Below are positions 6,931-16,046 of a stretch of DNA of 64,000 nt, piece after piece; position 1 is the first letter of the stretch; every line of letters begins with the position of its first letter. The DNA is from Planctomycetaceae bacterium (GTDB taxonomy: Bacteria > Planctomycetota > Planctomycetia > Pirellulales > Pirellulaceae): contig JAEUIQ010000068.1 in assembly GCA_016794985.1 (NCBI GenBank), positions 1 to 64,000 of the forward strand, read 5' to 3'. Below the pieces are notes generated by a model. That model made no database searches and was not told where the DNA came from. It saw only the letters and a list, made by a program, of their open reading frames with translations. Position numbers and translations under genes: made by a program.

Positions 6931-7152
6931 ATGCCGGACCATTTGGGCCTTTACCCCGAAGAATCCTTCAACACTTCGCAGGATCAGGGAGCCACAAGGC
7001 GCGCCGCGAACCTTGGGGAATGGATTGAGCGATTCTCTTGGTGCATGACCGGATACCAGCCAATAGACCCAACCGACCTAGAACGAGACCAGAATTCGGA
7101 ACTCTTCCATCTTCGTTTTCGAGTTACTGGCCATCCAGTCATGATTCAGTAA
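6931..7152 (+). CDS. Small hypothetical protein, possibly a gene remnant
   Basis: A 73-residue frame (MPDHLGLYPEESFNTS...LGEWIERFSWCMTGYQPID) with protein-like composition and acidic/aromatic balance unlike the surrounding repeats. The frame is open upstream to about 6868 without a better start. No clear ribosome site. It could be the end of an older cassette gene. No family recognised, no export signal. Confidence 0.35.
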   Translation: MPDHLGLYPEESFNTSQDQGATRRAANLGEWIERFSWCMTGYQPIDPTDLERDQNSELFHLRFRVTGHPVMIQ

Positions 7153-7404
7153 CGAATTCTTCGCGGCGACAACCGCAATGCCCGTTGATTGGTGACCATT
7201 AGCGTTCTGTTTCCGATCTGGGTGGTTCGGCAAACCCATTGGGAACACTAATTGGCGCTAATTCACACGAACAAGATGCGAAAGCCGCAGGGTGACGACA
7301 TGAAACGGCCGAGAAGACGATGAAGTAACGAGTCGCAGATCTTCGGCGATTCGGTCATCAATCGGACAAATGAAGAACTTTGAGCGATTGGATTTGTCGT
7401 AAAG

Positions 7405-7479
<75 letters not shown>

Positions 7480-7576
7480 ATCGGCGTTTGGGCAAACAGT
7501 ATTTTCGCCCAGAAGGTGAGGGGAGAATACCCAAGCTTCCCGTTTTGGTCAAGGTCCCGCTGCCGGACCCTAAAAT

Positions 7577-7642
7577 AAAAAAAGCTCTCGGGAGCCGCAG
7601 ATCACCGGGGGGGAAGTATGATCTGACGTCAGGTCCGAGAGC
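7577..7642 (-). terminator. Long Rho-independent terminator
   Basis: On the - strand GCTCTCGG (from 7642) pairs with CCGAGAGC (ending at 7584), and an inner stem CAGATCA/TGATCTG extends it. A run of seven T follows (7583-7577). No - strand protein gene lies immediately upstream, so it probably ends the candidate small RNA described here. Confidence 0.75.
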
Positions 7643-7760
7643 GATTGGTCGGTAAATGGCCCGGGCATCCGTGCCCAAGCCATTCGCGAATGAAAGCCTT
7701 GTTTGGAGCCGCCCCAGACCATCCATGGTCCAGGTCGACTCGGCTGTCAAACGTTGAACA
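7577..7760 (-). ncRNA. Candidate structured small RNA, about 185 nt
   Basis: This stretch lies on the - strand between a good promoter-like sequence (7767-7795) and a strong terminator. It holds a compact internal hairpin at 7655-7684 (AATGGC-GGGCA loop TGCCC-GCCATT) and another around GGACC...GGTC. The - strand has no credible protein frame here. I do not recognise it as SRP RNA, tmRNA, RNase P or 6S RNA by motif; 6S-like length is the only resemblance. Transcription is inferred. Confidence 0.5.
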
Positions 7761-7766
7761 AGCGGG

Positions 7767-7795
7767 AAGGTATCGGTTCTGCATCATCCGGTCAA
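7767..7795 (-). promoter_or_regulatory. Promoter-like -35/-10 pair for the small RNA candidate
   Basis: On the - strand TTGACC (7795-7790) and TACCTT (7772-7767) are separated by 17 bases, close to the housekeeping sigma consensus. The predicted start would be near 7760, giving a transcript of about 185 nt to the terminator. Confidence 0.5.
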
Positions 7796-7974
7796 CATCG
7801 ATTTTCGCTAGCTGCAAGAATTCAAAAGTTCGAGGTGGGATGACCCGAAGGGGACGCCTCGTCTCCAACGCACGAGTGCTGCGACGCGATAGGAGAAACT
7901 GCCGACCATGTGCTAAGATATTGCCGAATCGAGCGACATGCTGCGTCGATCCAATTTGTTTCTGAAGGAACTCA

Positions 7975-9102
7975 ATGAAGCCAGTCTATTTGGATTACAA
8001 CGCGACGACTCCGGTCGCGCCCGAAGTGGTCGAGTCGATGCTGCCGTTCCTGAACCAACACTTCGGAAATCCCTCCAGCAATCATCCGGCTGGGCGTGCT
8101 GCCGCCGAGGCCATCGAAGACGCCCGCATGTTGGTCGCGGCAGCCATCGGTGCCGATCGGGAAGAGATCTTCTTTACCAGCGGTGGGACGGAAAGCAACA
8201 ACTTGGCCATCCTAGGCTCTCTACTCGAGGGCCAGCCGCAAGGTCACTTGATCACCTCAGAAATCGAGCATCCGGCGGTGTTGGGGCCCGTAAGATGGCT
8301 CGAGCTACTAGGGCTTGAAGTTTCTTATATTCGATCCAATGTCGACGGCGTGGTCCCGCCGACTGCGATCAAGGCCGCGTTGCGGAACGACACTCGGCTT
8401 GTGACGATCATGCATGCCAACAATGAAACAGGCGCCGTGCAGCCACTGGCTGAGATCTCCAAATTGCTTGAGGGCCGCGAAGTGGTCTTCCACACGGATG
8501 CGGCTCAAAGCCTGGGAAAAATTCCGGTCCAAGTGGACGATTTGGGGGTGGACCTATTGACCATTGCTGGGCACAAGTGCTACGCCCCCAAAGGTGTGGG
8601 CGCGTTGTATGTTCGGTTTGGCACCAAACTGAATGCTGTTCTGCGCGGGGCGGCACACGAGCGAGGCCTTCGCCCTGGGACCGAGAATGTCCCCGGAATT
8701 GTTGGCCTGGGGCGGGCCTGTCAGTTGTTGTCGCGGCGTGGCGAGGAACTCCAGCGTCAGATTGGAGCTTTGCGAGACCGCCTGCAAGCTCGATTACGGG
8801 CAGACATCCCCGGCTTGCAGGTCAATGCCGAAAAGGCGCCCCGCTTGCCAAACACACTCAGCGTCTCTTTCCCAAAGGTCGCTGGGCACGACGTTTTGCA
8901 ACGCGCTTCCCGAGTTTACGCCTCGACCGGATCCGCCTGCCATAGTGGAACGGCCAGTCGTTCGGCAACCCTCGAGAACTTGGGGCTGGACCTGGAGATG
9001 GCGCAAGGAACGGTTCGCCTGTCGTTGGGTTGGAGCACGACAGAAGCCGAAATCGAACTCGCCGCCAATGAATTGACGCACGCGTGGCAATCTTTGAACT
9101 AG
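7975..9102 (+). CDS. Cysteine desulfurase (NifS/IscS-type, class V aminotransferase fold)
   Basis: Removes sulfur from L-cysteine, giving alanine and an enzyme-bound persulfide for Fe-S clusters and tRNA thiolation; cytoplasmic. The 375-residue length is normal. Visible features: N-terminal YLDYNATTPV, the TSGGTESNNLAI cofactor loop (68-79), HTDAAQSLGK (173-182), the PLP lysine in AGHKCYAPKG (K201), and the persulfide cysteine C322 in STGSACHSG. RPGTEN is present. It stands alone: no iscU, iscR or thiI neighbour, so the acceptor cannot be read from context. Selenocysteine lyase activity is a less likely alternative because the active-site motif ends in CHSG. Confidence 0.92.
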   Translation: MKPVYLDYNATTPVAPEVVESMLPFLNQHFGNPSSNHPAGRAAAEAIEDARMLVAAAIGADREEIFFTSGGTESNNLAILGSLLEGQPQGHLITSEIEHPAVLGPVRWLELLGLEVSYIRSNVDGVVPPTAIKAALRNDTRLVTIMHANNETGAVQPLAEISKLLEGREVVFHTDAAQSLGKIPVQVDDLGVDLLTIAGHKCYAPKGVGALYVRFGTKLNAVLRGAAHERGLRPGTENVPGIVGLGRACQLLSRRGEELQRQIGALRDRLQARLRADIPGLQVNAEKAPRLPNTLSVSFPKVAGHDVLQRASRVYASTGSACHSGTASRSATLENLGLDLEMAQGTVRLSLGWSTTEAEIELAANELTHAWQSLN

Positions 9103-9196
9103 AACCCCAACTTCTCTAGACCGGTCACGTCCATCCTCGGCGAAATCGTCAGTATACTATCGGAGTTGGGTAGCTTCCAATTTCGAGGAAACCAAT

Positions 9197-12100
9197 GTGC
9201 TTCAATACTTCATGCGATCTCCACAGGTGTGTTTGGTGACCAACAGAACTTTCATACATCGTTGTGGGCTATGGGTTATCGTCATCTTCGCGTTGGTCCC
9301 CGCGTCCGTGAGGGCGCAGGACCAACCCGCTGAACCCTCGCATTCGACGCGTCCCGACTTTACGCCAGAACAACTCGAATTCTTTGAACGCCAGGTACGA
9401 CCGATTTTGGTCCAGCGCTGCTACGAATGCCATGATCCGGCCAATGCCGAACCGGGTGGGGGCCTGAGTCTGGCGTCCCGCGCCGATATTTTGGCCGGTG
9501 GCGACAGCGGTCCGGCGATCGACACCAGTGACCCGCTAGGGAGCTTGTTGATCGAAGCGGTGCGACATGGGCCACGGTTTCAAATGCCACCCGACGAAAA
9601 GATTCCCACCGAAGAAGTTGCGATTCTTCTGAAGTGGATCGAACAAAAAGCGCCTTGGCCAGCGGATTCGGACCAACGCTCGCAGCATGCCGAAGTTTTT
9701 GATCTCGAACAACGGCGTCAATCGCATTGGGCCTGGGCGGTTCCAACGCGGAGTGCCCTACCAGAGGTGGCCGACGCCGGTTGGCCCAATCACGCGATCG
9801 ACCGGTTCATTTTGCAAAAGCTGGACAGCGCCGCACTGCGGCCCACGCCAGCCGCCACTGGTACAACTTGGTTGCGACGTGTGCATTTGGACATTACGGG
9901 ATTGCCGCCAACGGCGGATGAAGCCAAGTCCTTTGCAACCGCGTGGGAAGCTGCCCTTCAAGTCGACGCCGGCCAATCCTCCGGCCAATCGCCCGGCCAA
10001 TCCTCCGGTGAGTCGCCCGCCATTCGCAGCCTGAAACAAGCCACGGTGGACAGGTTATTGGAATCTTCAGCTTTTGGCGAACATTGGGCGCGACACTGGC
10101 TAGACCTAGTTCGCTATGCCGAAACATGCGGACACGAGTTTGACTTTCCCTTGCCGGGAGCGTTCGAGTATCGCGACTATGTGATTCGCGCTTTGAATCA
10201 AGATGTACCTTACGATCAATGGATACGCGAACACTTGGCCGGGGATCTCTTGGCACAACCGCGACGACATCCCGAGTCTGGGTTCAACGAGTCGATTCTG
10301 GGAACGGCCTTTTGGTATTTTAACGAGGCCACCCACGCGCCGGTCGACGTGCGTGTAGATCAAGCCAATCGTGTGGACAATCAAATTGATGTGTTTGGCA
10401 AAACGTTCCTTGGGTTGACGGTCGCATGTGCGCGGTGTCACGATCACAAGTTCGATGCCATAAGTGCTCGCGACTACTACGCGTTGTTCGGGATCGTCAA
10501 AAGTATCCGTCGCGACGTGGGTGTCATTGACGTGGATCAAGCTCAAGAAAAATTCGTTCAGCAGTGTTCGAATCTTCAGGAGCAGGCTAACCAAATCGCT
10601 GAGCAAGAGTGGGACACGATTCGGCGTTGGATCCTTGATTCCGAGTCGGACTTTATGGCATCGCTGGAGCGATGTTTTTCGGACTCTGTCGCTCGAGAGT
10701 CTGGGCAATGGCCAGCGACGTTCGCTTCGCATCCTCTGCACTTGTTGAATTCGTTGGGCCGCCGTGAGGTTGATCAGTCGCTGTCGCAGTGGTGGCAGGC
10801 GTATCGCGCCAAAACCTTGTCGCAGAAAGATGCCGCTGCCAAGTTCCAAGCGAGCGCCTATCGCTTGGCGGACTTCTCCGGAGCGGATCGTCAACAATGG
10901 TGGGCGTCGGGCTGGGCGTTTGCGCTCGGCGAATCGTCGGGGCGATGGCAGTTTCCCGCCTCCGGTGATTGGCGTCCATCGAATCGTTGGAACCTACGCA
11001 CCCATGAAGCGTGGGACAGTTCGCAATGGGCTAAGACTTTGTCGGGGACGCTTCGTTCGCCGACGTTTCGCTTGGACGCGGATCGTATTCACCTCTTCGC
11101 ACGCGGCGAAAATGCCAAGGTTCGTCTGATCGTCAATGGTTATCAAATGCATATCCACCAAGACTTGCTGTTTTCGCAGACGATCGTTTCGATCAACTCG
11201 CCGGAGTTTACCTGGCTAACCATGCACGGAGATCTCAGCAAGTACGTTGGCCATGAAGTTTACTTGGAGCTGATTGACGGAGGTGAAGGCGATGTGGCGG
11301 TCGCGGAGATTTGGCAAGGCGGCGAAAACCCAACGCTCATGCCCCATCCAGCACTGGTGCGTTTGTGTGAATCGTTGGAGCAGGTCGAACACGGGAAATC
11401 CCTAGCTGCGCCGTTGGCCGAGGCCATCCGTGCCGCGCTCCGGGACGATTCGATTTCGTCGGACGAAGAACAAAAATGGCGCGAACTCGCCTACTCGTTA
11501 GGCTGTCGGTTGGACCCCACAAGTGCCGACTTGGATCTGGGTACGACAAATTCTCAATGGTCGAGGCTCAGCGAGCAAGCTGCGGCCAACACCGTTCCAG
11601 CGGTCGCGTCGCGCCTCGTGTATGTGGCGGCGCCTTGGGCCGGTGACGACCAAGTCTTGTACATTCGCGGCAACTCGAAGAATCAGGGCGACGTGGTCCC
11701 GCGTGGTAACTTAGAAGCTCTGGAGCAAATTTTGGCTGCGACGCCAGCGGCGTCTGGCTTGGACGCTGCGACGAGCTCCGATCCGGCTCATGATCCTTCG
11801 GGGCGTTTGAATTTTGCAGAGGCCATTGCGTCGCCGCATAATCCTCTGACGGCCCGCGTGATGGTCAATCGTGTCTGGCTGCATTTGTTCGGCGAGGGCT
11901 TGGTACCGACACCGGATGATTTTGGCTTCAATGGGACCGCACCGACCCACCCGGAATTGCTGGACTATTTGGCATTGGAATTTGTCGAACAAGGATGGTC
12001 AATCAAGCGGCTGATTCGCGAGATCGTCTTGTCTCGAACCTACGGGCAGGCGACCGCGTCGGATCCGGTGGCGCAAGAAAAAGACCCCGCCAACACGCTC

Positions 12101-12655
12101 TATCATAGCGCACGAGTGCGCCGTTTGTCTGGGGAGACCTTGCGGGACGCGATGCTGCAAGTCAGCGGCCGAATCGACCGCAAGATGTATGGGCCCAGCG
12201 TACCGACCTATGTCTCTGATTTGATGCAAGGACGCGGACGCCCGAATTCAGGGCCACTCGATGGGCAAGGTCGGCGCAGTATTTACCTGGAAGTCCGGCG
12301 AAATTTTCTCAACCCGTGGATGTTGGTGTTCGATACGCCCGCTCCGTTTTCAACCATGGGCAAACGCAGTCGTTCCAACGTTCCCGCGCAAGCCTTGGCC
12401 CTTCTAAACGATCCACTGGTTCATGAATTGGCCGATTCGTGGGCCCGAAAAATAGTGGACTGGTCCGCCACCGATGTCGAACGATTGCAGCTCATGTATT
12501 GGTCGGCGCTGGCTCGGCCGATGAACCCAGAAGAACAACAAGTCATGTTGGATTTTCTGGAATCACGGCGAACCAGCCTGAATGATGAGTTGGAGGCCTG
12601 GACACAAATAGCGCACGCGATGTTCAATTTGAAAGAGTTCGCCTTCGTGAACTAA
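9197..12655 (+). CDS. Surface cytochrome-type protein: PSCyt1 + DUF1549 + DUF1553
   Basis: A planctomycete-specific exported protein of 1152 residues. A signal peptide (about 1-41, ending VRAQ) is followed by a cytochrome c-like PSCyt1 domain with CYECH (75-79), DUF1549 (about 195-440, including HWLDLVRYAET and a second CxxCH, CARCHDHKFD), a 300-residue spacer of unknown type, and DUF1553 (about 870-1140, NPLTARVMVNRVWLHLFG). Start is GTG with gagg upstream; the ATG at 9212 is an alternative. A low-complexity GQSSGQSPGQSSGES insert lies near residue 258. Unlike the other members here it has no DUF1501 neighbour. The substrate is unknown; roles in polymer breakdown are inference from genomic context in the phylum. 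Confidence 0.88.
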   Translation: MLQYFMRSPQVCLVTNRTFIHRCGLWVIVIFALVPASVRAQDQPAEPSHSTRPDFTPEQLEFFERQVRPILVQRCYECHDPANAEPGGGLSLASRADILAGGDSGPAIDTSDPLGSLLIEAVRHGPRFQMPPDEKIPTEEVAILLKWIEQKAPWPADSDQRSQHAEVFDLEQRRQSHWAWAVPTRSALPEVADAGWPNHAIDRFILQKLDSAALRPTPAATGTTWLRRVHLDITGLPPTADEAKSFATAWEAALQVDAGQSSGQSPGQSSGESPAIRSLKQATVDRLLESSAFGEHWARHWLDLVRYAETCGHEFDFPLPGAFEYRDYVIRALNQDVPYDQWIREHLAGDLLAQPRRHPESGFNESILGTAFWYFNEATHAPVDVRVDQANRVDNQIDVFGKTFLGLTVACARCHDHKFDAISARDYYALFGIVKSIRRDVGVIDVDQAQEKFVQQCSNLQEQANQIAEQEWDTIRRWILDSESDFMASLERCFSDSVARESGQWPATFASHPLHLLNSLGRREVDQSLSQWWQAYRAKTLSQKDAAAKFQASAYRLADFSGADRQQWWASGWAFALGESSGRWQFPASGDWRPSNRWNLRTHEAWDSSQWAKTLSGTLRSPTFRLDADRIHLFARGENAKVRLIVNGYQMHIHQDLLFSQTIVSINSPEFTWLTMHGDLSKYVGHEVYLELIDGGEGDVAVAEIWQGGENPTLMPHPALVRLCESLEQVEHGKSLAAPLAEAIRAALRDDSISSDEEQKWRELAYSLGCRLDPTSADLDLGTTNSQWSRLSEQAAANTVPAVASRLVYVAAPWAGDDQVLYIRGNSKNQGDVVPRGNLEALEQILAATPAASGLDAATSSDPAHDPSGRLNFAEAIASPHNPLTARVMVNRVWLHLFGEGLVPTPDDFGFNGTAPTHPELLDYLALEFVEQGWSIKRLIREIVLSRTYGQATASDPVAQEKDPANTLYHSARVRRLSGETLRDAMLQVSGRIDRKMYGPSVPTYVSDLMQGRGRPNSGPLDGQGRRSIYLEVRRNFLNPWMLVFDTPAPFSTMGKRSRSNVPAQALALLNDPLVHELADSWARKIVDWSATDVERLQLMYWSALARPMNPEEQQVMLDFLESRRTSLNDELEAWTQIAHAMFNLKEFAFVN

Positions 12656-12677
12656 GTTTATCAAGTTCGGAAACCCC

Positions 12678-15263
12678 ATGTCAGAAAGCCAGGAAATGGA
12701 CACATGCGACGTCAAGCAATCGGTTCGGGATGACGTCGCCGAACAATACTTTACGCAGCTGCCATTTCAACCTTATCCAGTGCAAGAAGAAGCGCTGTTT
12801 GCTTGGTTTTCTAGTTCGCAAGGAGTCCTCGTCTGTGCGCCGACAGGGACCGGGAAAACACTGATTGCGGAAGCGGCCATCTTCGAAGCGTTGCACCTTG
12901 GCCGCAAAGCCTACTACACGACGCCTTTGATTGCCCTGACCGATCAGAAATATCGTGAACTTAAAGAAACGATAATGCGGTGGGGTTATTCGCCGGATTT
13001 GATTGGACTGGTAACCGGCAACCGCAAAATCAATCCCGAGGCACCGATTCAGGTCGTCGTCGCTGAAATCCTGTTGAATCGCTTGCTGGATCCGAATCAA
13101 GGTGATTGGAGCGACGTGTGGGCGGTCGTGATGGACGAGTTTCATTCGTTTAACGACCCGGAACGTGGTATCGTATGGGAGTTTGGCTTGGGGCTGCTGC
13201 CCGCCAAGGTGCGGACCTTGCTGTTGTCAGCCACGGTTGGAAATAGTCCTGAGTTCGTGAACTGGTTGCGATTCCGCCATTCTCGCTCGCTGACTCTGGT
13301 CGAAGGCAAAGAGCGCAAAGTGCCGCTGACGTTCCAGTGGGTCGAAGACCAGACGTTGCCCGAACAACTGGAGTTGATGTTCGACGGCGACGAAAACCTA
13401 CGTTTAACCCCGGCGCTCGTGTTTTGCTTCAATCGCGAACAGTGTTGGACGGTCGCCGAACTCTTTAAAGGCAAGGCTTTGGTGACCAGCGACCAAAAGC
13501 AGCAGTTGATCGATGAACTGGAACGCTTTGATTGGTCGCAAGGTGCGGGACCGAAGCTGAAACAAATTCTCCAACGCGGAATCGGTGTCCACCACGCGGG
13601 TGTATTGCCGCGGTATCGGAGAATTGTCGAAGACTTGTTTCAGAAGAAGCTACTCAGTGTTGCAGTATGCACCGAAACACTCGCGGCTGGCATCAATCTA
13701 CCTGCGCGATCGGTCGTCTTGCCAACTCTCATGAAAGGCCCCTTCAATAAGAAGACATTGGTGGAACCCAGTAGCGCGCATCAGATGTTTGGACGAGCGG
13801 GCCGCCCGCAATTTGATGACCGAGGCTTCGTTGTTGCACTGGCCCATGAAGACGATGTCAAATACAACCGCTGGAAAGAGAAGTACGATCAGATTCCGGA
13901 GGACACGAAAGACCCGGGTTTGATGCGGGCCAAAAAACAGTTGAAGAAAAAAATGCCACGACGGCGTGATGGCATTACGTATTGGACCCAAAAACAATTC
14001 GAACAACTGCAAGCAGCCAAGCCCGCAAGTCTGGAGTCACGCGGACCGATACCGTGGCAGCTGTTGGCTTACATGTTGAACTTGAATTCAGACGTCGATC
14101 TACTGCGACAATTGGTTGGCAAGCGATTGTTGCCCACTCAACAAATGGAAAATCAACTTCTGGAACTGAATCGGCGGCTCGTTGCGCTGTGGCGAGGACG
14201 TTTCATCGAACTCGACCCTCTGCCGCCGTTCGAACGCGACGAGCTGGCTGCCGCGACTTTGGGCCAAGCAATTGCCAGTGATGGAGGTAAGAACGCGAAG
14301 GGCAGCCCCGACACGTTTGGCGCAGGCATCTTCGAAGAGGAAGACGAGGAGGGTCCATTTGGTGAAGCCGAGGACGAAGGGCAGGAAGAAAGAGCGAAGC
14401 CGACGACAGCACCCGGGGCGACAAGCCGAGGCGTGTTTGACATCGCCCTCAAGCCGTCTGCTCCGTTATTGAATAAGGCCCCAACAACGCCCGCCTCTAC
14501 TGCTGCGGCCAATGGTGCCGTTGCGGCTGCGGCGGCCGCCAAGACCGCTCGACAGAAGCTGGTGGAGTACAAACCACGCCACGCGCGTCCGACGACTCGT
14601 TTGGATGATTTTATTCGGTTGCGTGCGATTCATCCTGTGTTCGGCATTTATTTGATCGAGCATCTCGCGAAAGCAGACGACATCGAACGCATCATGGCCG
14701 TCGAGAGTTTGTTGGAAATGCCCTCATCAGTCGGCAGCGCCACACGGGTGCCGTACCCGGATGAATTGCCGCCGGGACCTTTGGCGCTGGAGGTCTTGCA
14801 TCCTCAACTATTGCGATTGGGCCTGGCGACGCCCGAAGAATTGTATGGGCGAACGGATAATGAAGATGAACCGAGGCAATGGACGGAAGAACCGCCGCCG
14901 CGAATCGTCTCTTTGCCGCACAAAATCCAACGCTTGTTCCAATACGACAATCCAGGGATTGATGACGTCAAGATCCAGCCCGTGTGGGTGATTGGTCGAC
15001 TCCGAGAATTCAACTGGAACTTCAACAACTACATCACCAGCTACAAACTGCAAAAGCAAGAAGGCATGATCTTCCGTCACTTGTTGCGCGGGATCTTGCT
15101 GTTTGAGGAAGTGGCAGAAGTTGGACCGCGCGACGGCGACTATTACGAATGGACGGATTTCTGGTACGCCTTGGCCGACGACATGATCGAGTGCTGCCGT
15201 TTGGTCGATACGACAAGTACGGAAGAGATTTTGGCCGAAACTCGCGAACGAGGCCGACGCTGA
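12678..15263 (+). CDS. Ski2-like DEAD/DEAH-box superfamily 2 helicase
   Basis: An 861-residue ATP-dependent RNA or DNA helicase. Walker A APTGTGKT at 54-61, DEFH box near 152 (VVMDEFHSF), SAT motif near 180 (LLLSATVG), and motif VI QMFGRAGRPQ near 370. The layout is that of Ski2-like enzymes. The C-terminal 250 residues (GRLREFNWNFNNYITSY, then QEGMIFRHLLRG) resemble the DUF3516-type tail of bacterial Ski2-like helicases. Between them lies a poorly conserved acidic and Ala-rich linker (about 550-630). The gene starts 22 bases after the previous gene and ends 1 base before the sirtuin start, so the two are translationally coupled. Its substrate is unknown; RNA processing is the family's usual role. 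Confidence 0.88.
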   Translation: MSESQEMDTCDVKQSVRDDVAEQYFTQLPFQPYPVQEEALFAWFSSSQGVLVCAPTGTGKTLIAEAAIFEALHLGRKAYYTTPLIALTDQKYRELKETIMRWGYSPDLIGLVTGNRKINPEAPIQVVVAEILLNRLLDPNQGDWSDVWAVVMDEFHSFNDPERGIVWEFGLGLLPAKVRTLLLSATVGNSPEFVNWLRFRHSRSLTLVEGKERKVPLTFQWVEDQTLPEQLELMFDGDENLRLTPALVFCFNREQCWTVAELFKGKALVTSDQKQQLIDELERFDWSQGAGPKLKQILQRGIGVHHAGVLPRYRRIVEDLFQKKLLSVAVCTETLAAGINLPARSVVLPTLMKGPFNKKTLVEPSSAHQMFGRAGRPQFDDRGFVVALAHEDDVKYNRWKEKYDQIPEDTKDPGLMRAKKQLKKKMPRRRDGITYWTQKQFEQLQAAKPASLESRGPIPWQLLAYMLNLNSDVDLLRQLVGKRLLPTQQMENQLLELNRRLVALWRGRFIELDPLPPFERDELAAATLGQAIASDGGKNAKGSPDTFGAGIFEEEDEEGPFGEAEDEGQEERAKPTTAPGATSRGVFDIALKPSAPLLNKAPTTPASTAAANGAVAAAAAAKTARQKLVEYKPRHARPTTRLDDFIRLRAIHPVFGIYLIEHLAKADDIERIMAVESLLEMPSSVGSATRVPYPDELPPGPLALEVLHPQLLRLGLATPEELYGRTDNEDEPRQWTEEPPPRIVSLPHKIQRLFQYDNPGIDDVKIQPVWVIGRLREFNWNFNNYITSYKLQKQEGMIFRHLLRGILLFEEVAEVGPRDGDYYEWTDFWYALADDMIECCRLVDTTSTEEILAETRERGRR

Positions 15264-15264
15264 G

Positions 15265-15963
15265 ATGACCACACGCGTTCGCCAGAAATTGGTGGTTCTA
15301 ACCGGAGCGGGGATCAGCGCTGAAAGCGGTATTCCTACTTTTCGTGGCAGCGATGGTTTGTGGGAAGGGCATCGGATTGAAGACGTGGCCTCGCCGGAAG
15401 GATGGCGCCGGAACCCGGCCAAAGTTCTAGAGTTCTACAACCAACGGCGTCAGAAAGCACTAGAGGCGAAACCCAACGCCGGCCATTCGCATTTGGTCGA
15501 GCTTGAACGCGACTTTGACGTTACGATCATCACGCAAAACATCGACACGCTTCACGAGCAGGCCGGTTCGAGCCGAGTGATTCACTTGCATGGAATAATC
15601 ACTCAGTCGCGCAGCACACGTGATCCGGGACTGGTATATGAAATCAAAGGCTGGGAGTTGAAACTAGGCGATTGCTGCGAGTTGGGGTCGCAGCTTCGAC
15701 CGAACATTGTGTGGTTTGGCGAGGCCGTCCCGATGATCGATACGGCGGTCGAGATAGCGGAGGACTCCGATATCTTTGTCGTCGTAGGAACGTCATTGTT
15801 GGTTTATCCCGCCGCCGGCTTGATTCACGTTCCGGCCGCGTCCGTCCCCAAATACATCGTTGATCCTCAAGTCCCCAACACAGCCGGGATCCCCAACCTT
15901 ACCGCGATCCCGGCCATCGCCAGCGTGGGCCTTCAACAACTGCGTGAACGGTTGCAATCGTAG
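15265..15963 (+). CDS. SIR2-family NAD-dependent deacylase lacking the zinc cysteines
   Basis: A 232-residue sirtuin that should remove acyl groups from lysine using NAD. The NAD-binding loop GAGISAESGIPTFRG (14-28), QNID (91-94) and catalytic His of HLHG (H109) are intact, as is RPNIVWFGE. In the region where CobB-like enzymes hold a four-cysteine zinc site, the sequence reads TQSRSTRDPGL and later GDCCELG, so at most two cysteines remain. Similar zinc-less forms occur in Bacteroidetes-type sirtuins. The ATG is one base past the helicase stop codon (tgagatg), so the pair is one operon. Confidence 0.88.
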   Translation: MTTRVRQKLVVLTGAGISAESGIPTFRGSDGLWEGHRIEDVASPEGWRRNPAKVLEFYNQRRQKALEAKPNAGHSHLVELERDFDVTIITQNIDTLHEQAGSSRVIHLHGIITQSRSTRDPGLVYEIKGWELKLGDCCELGSQLRPNIVWFGEAVPMIDTAVEIAEDSDIFVVVGTSLLVYPAAGLIHVPAASVPKYIVDPQVPNTAGIPNLTAIPAIASVGLQQLRERLQS

Positions 15964-16046
15964 CCCGTGACGACTTGTAAAAAAACTGAACGCCGCCTCA
16001 AGGCTCAAGGCTCGCTGGATCCGAAACGGCGTTCCATCCGAGCCCG

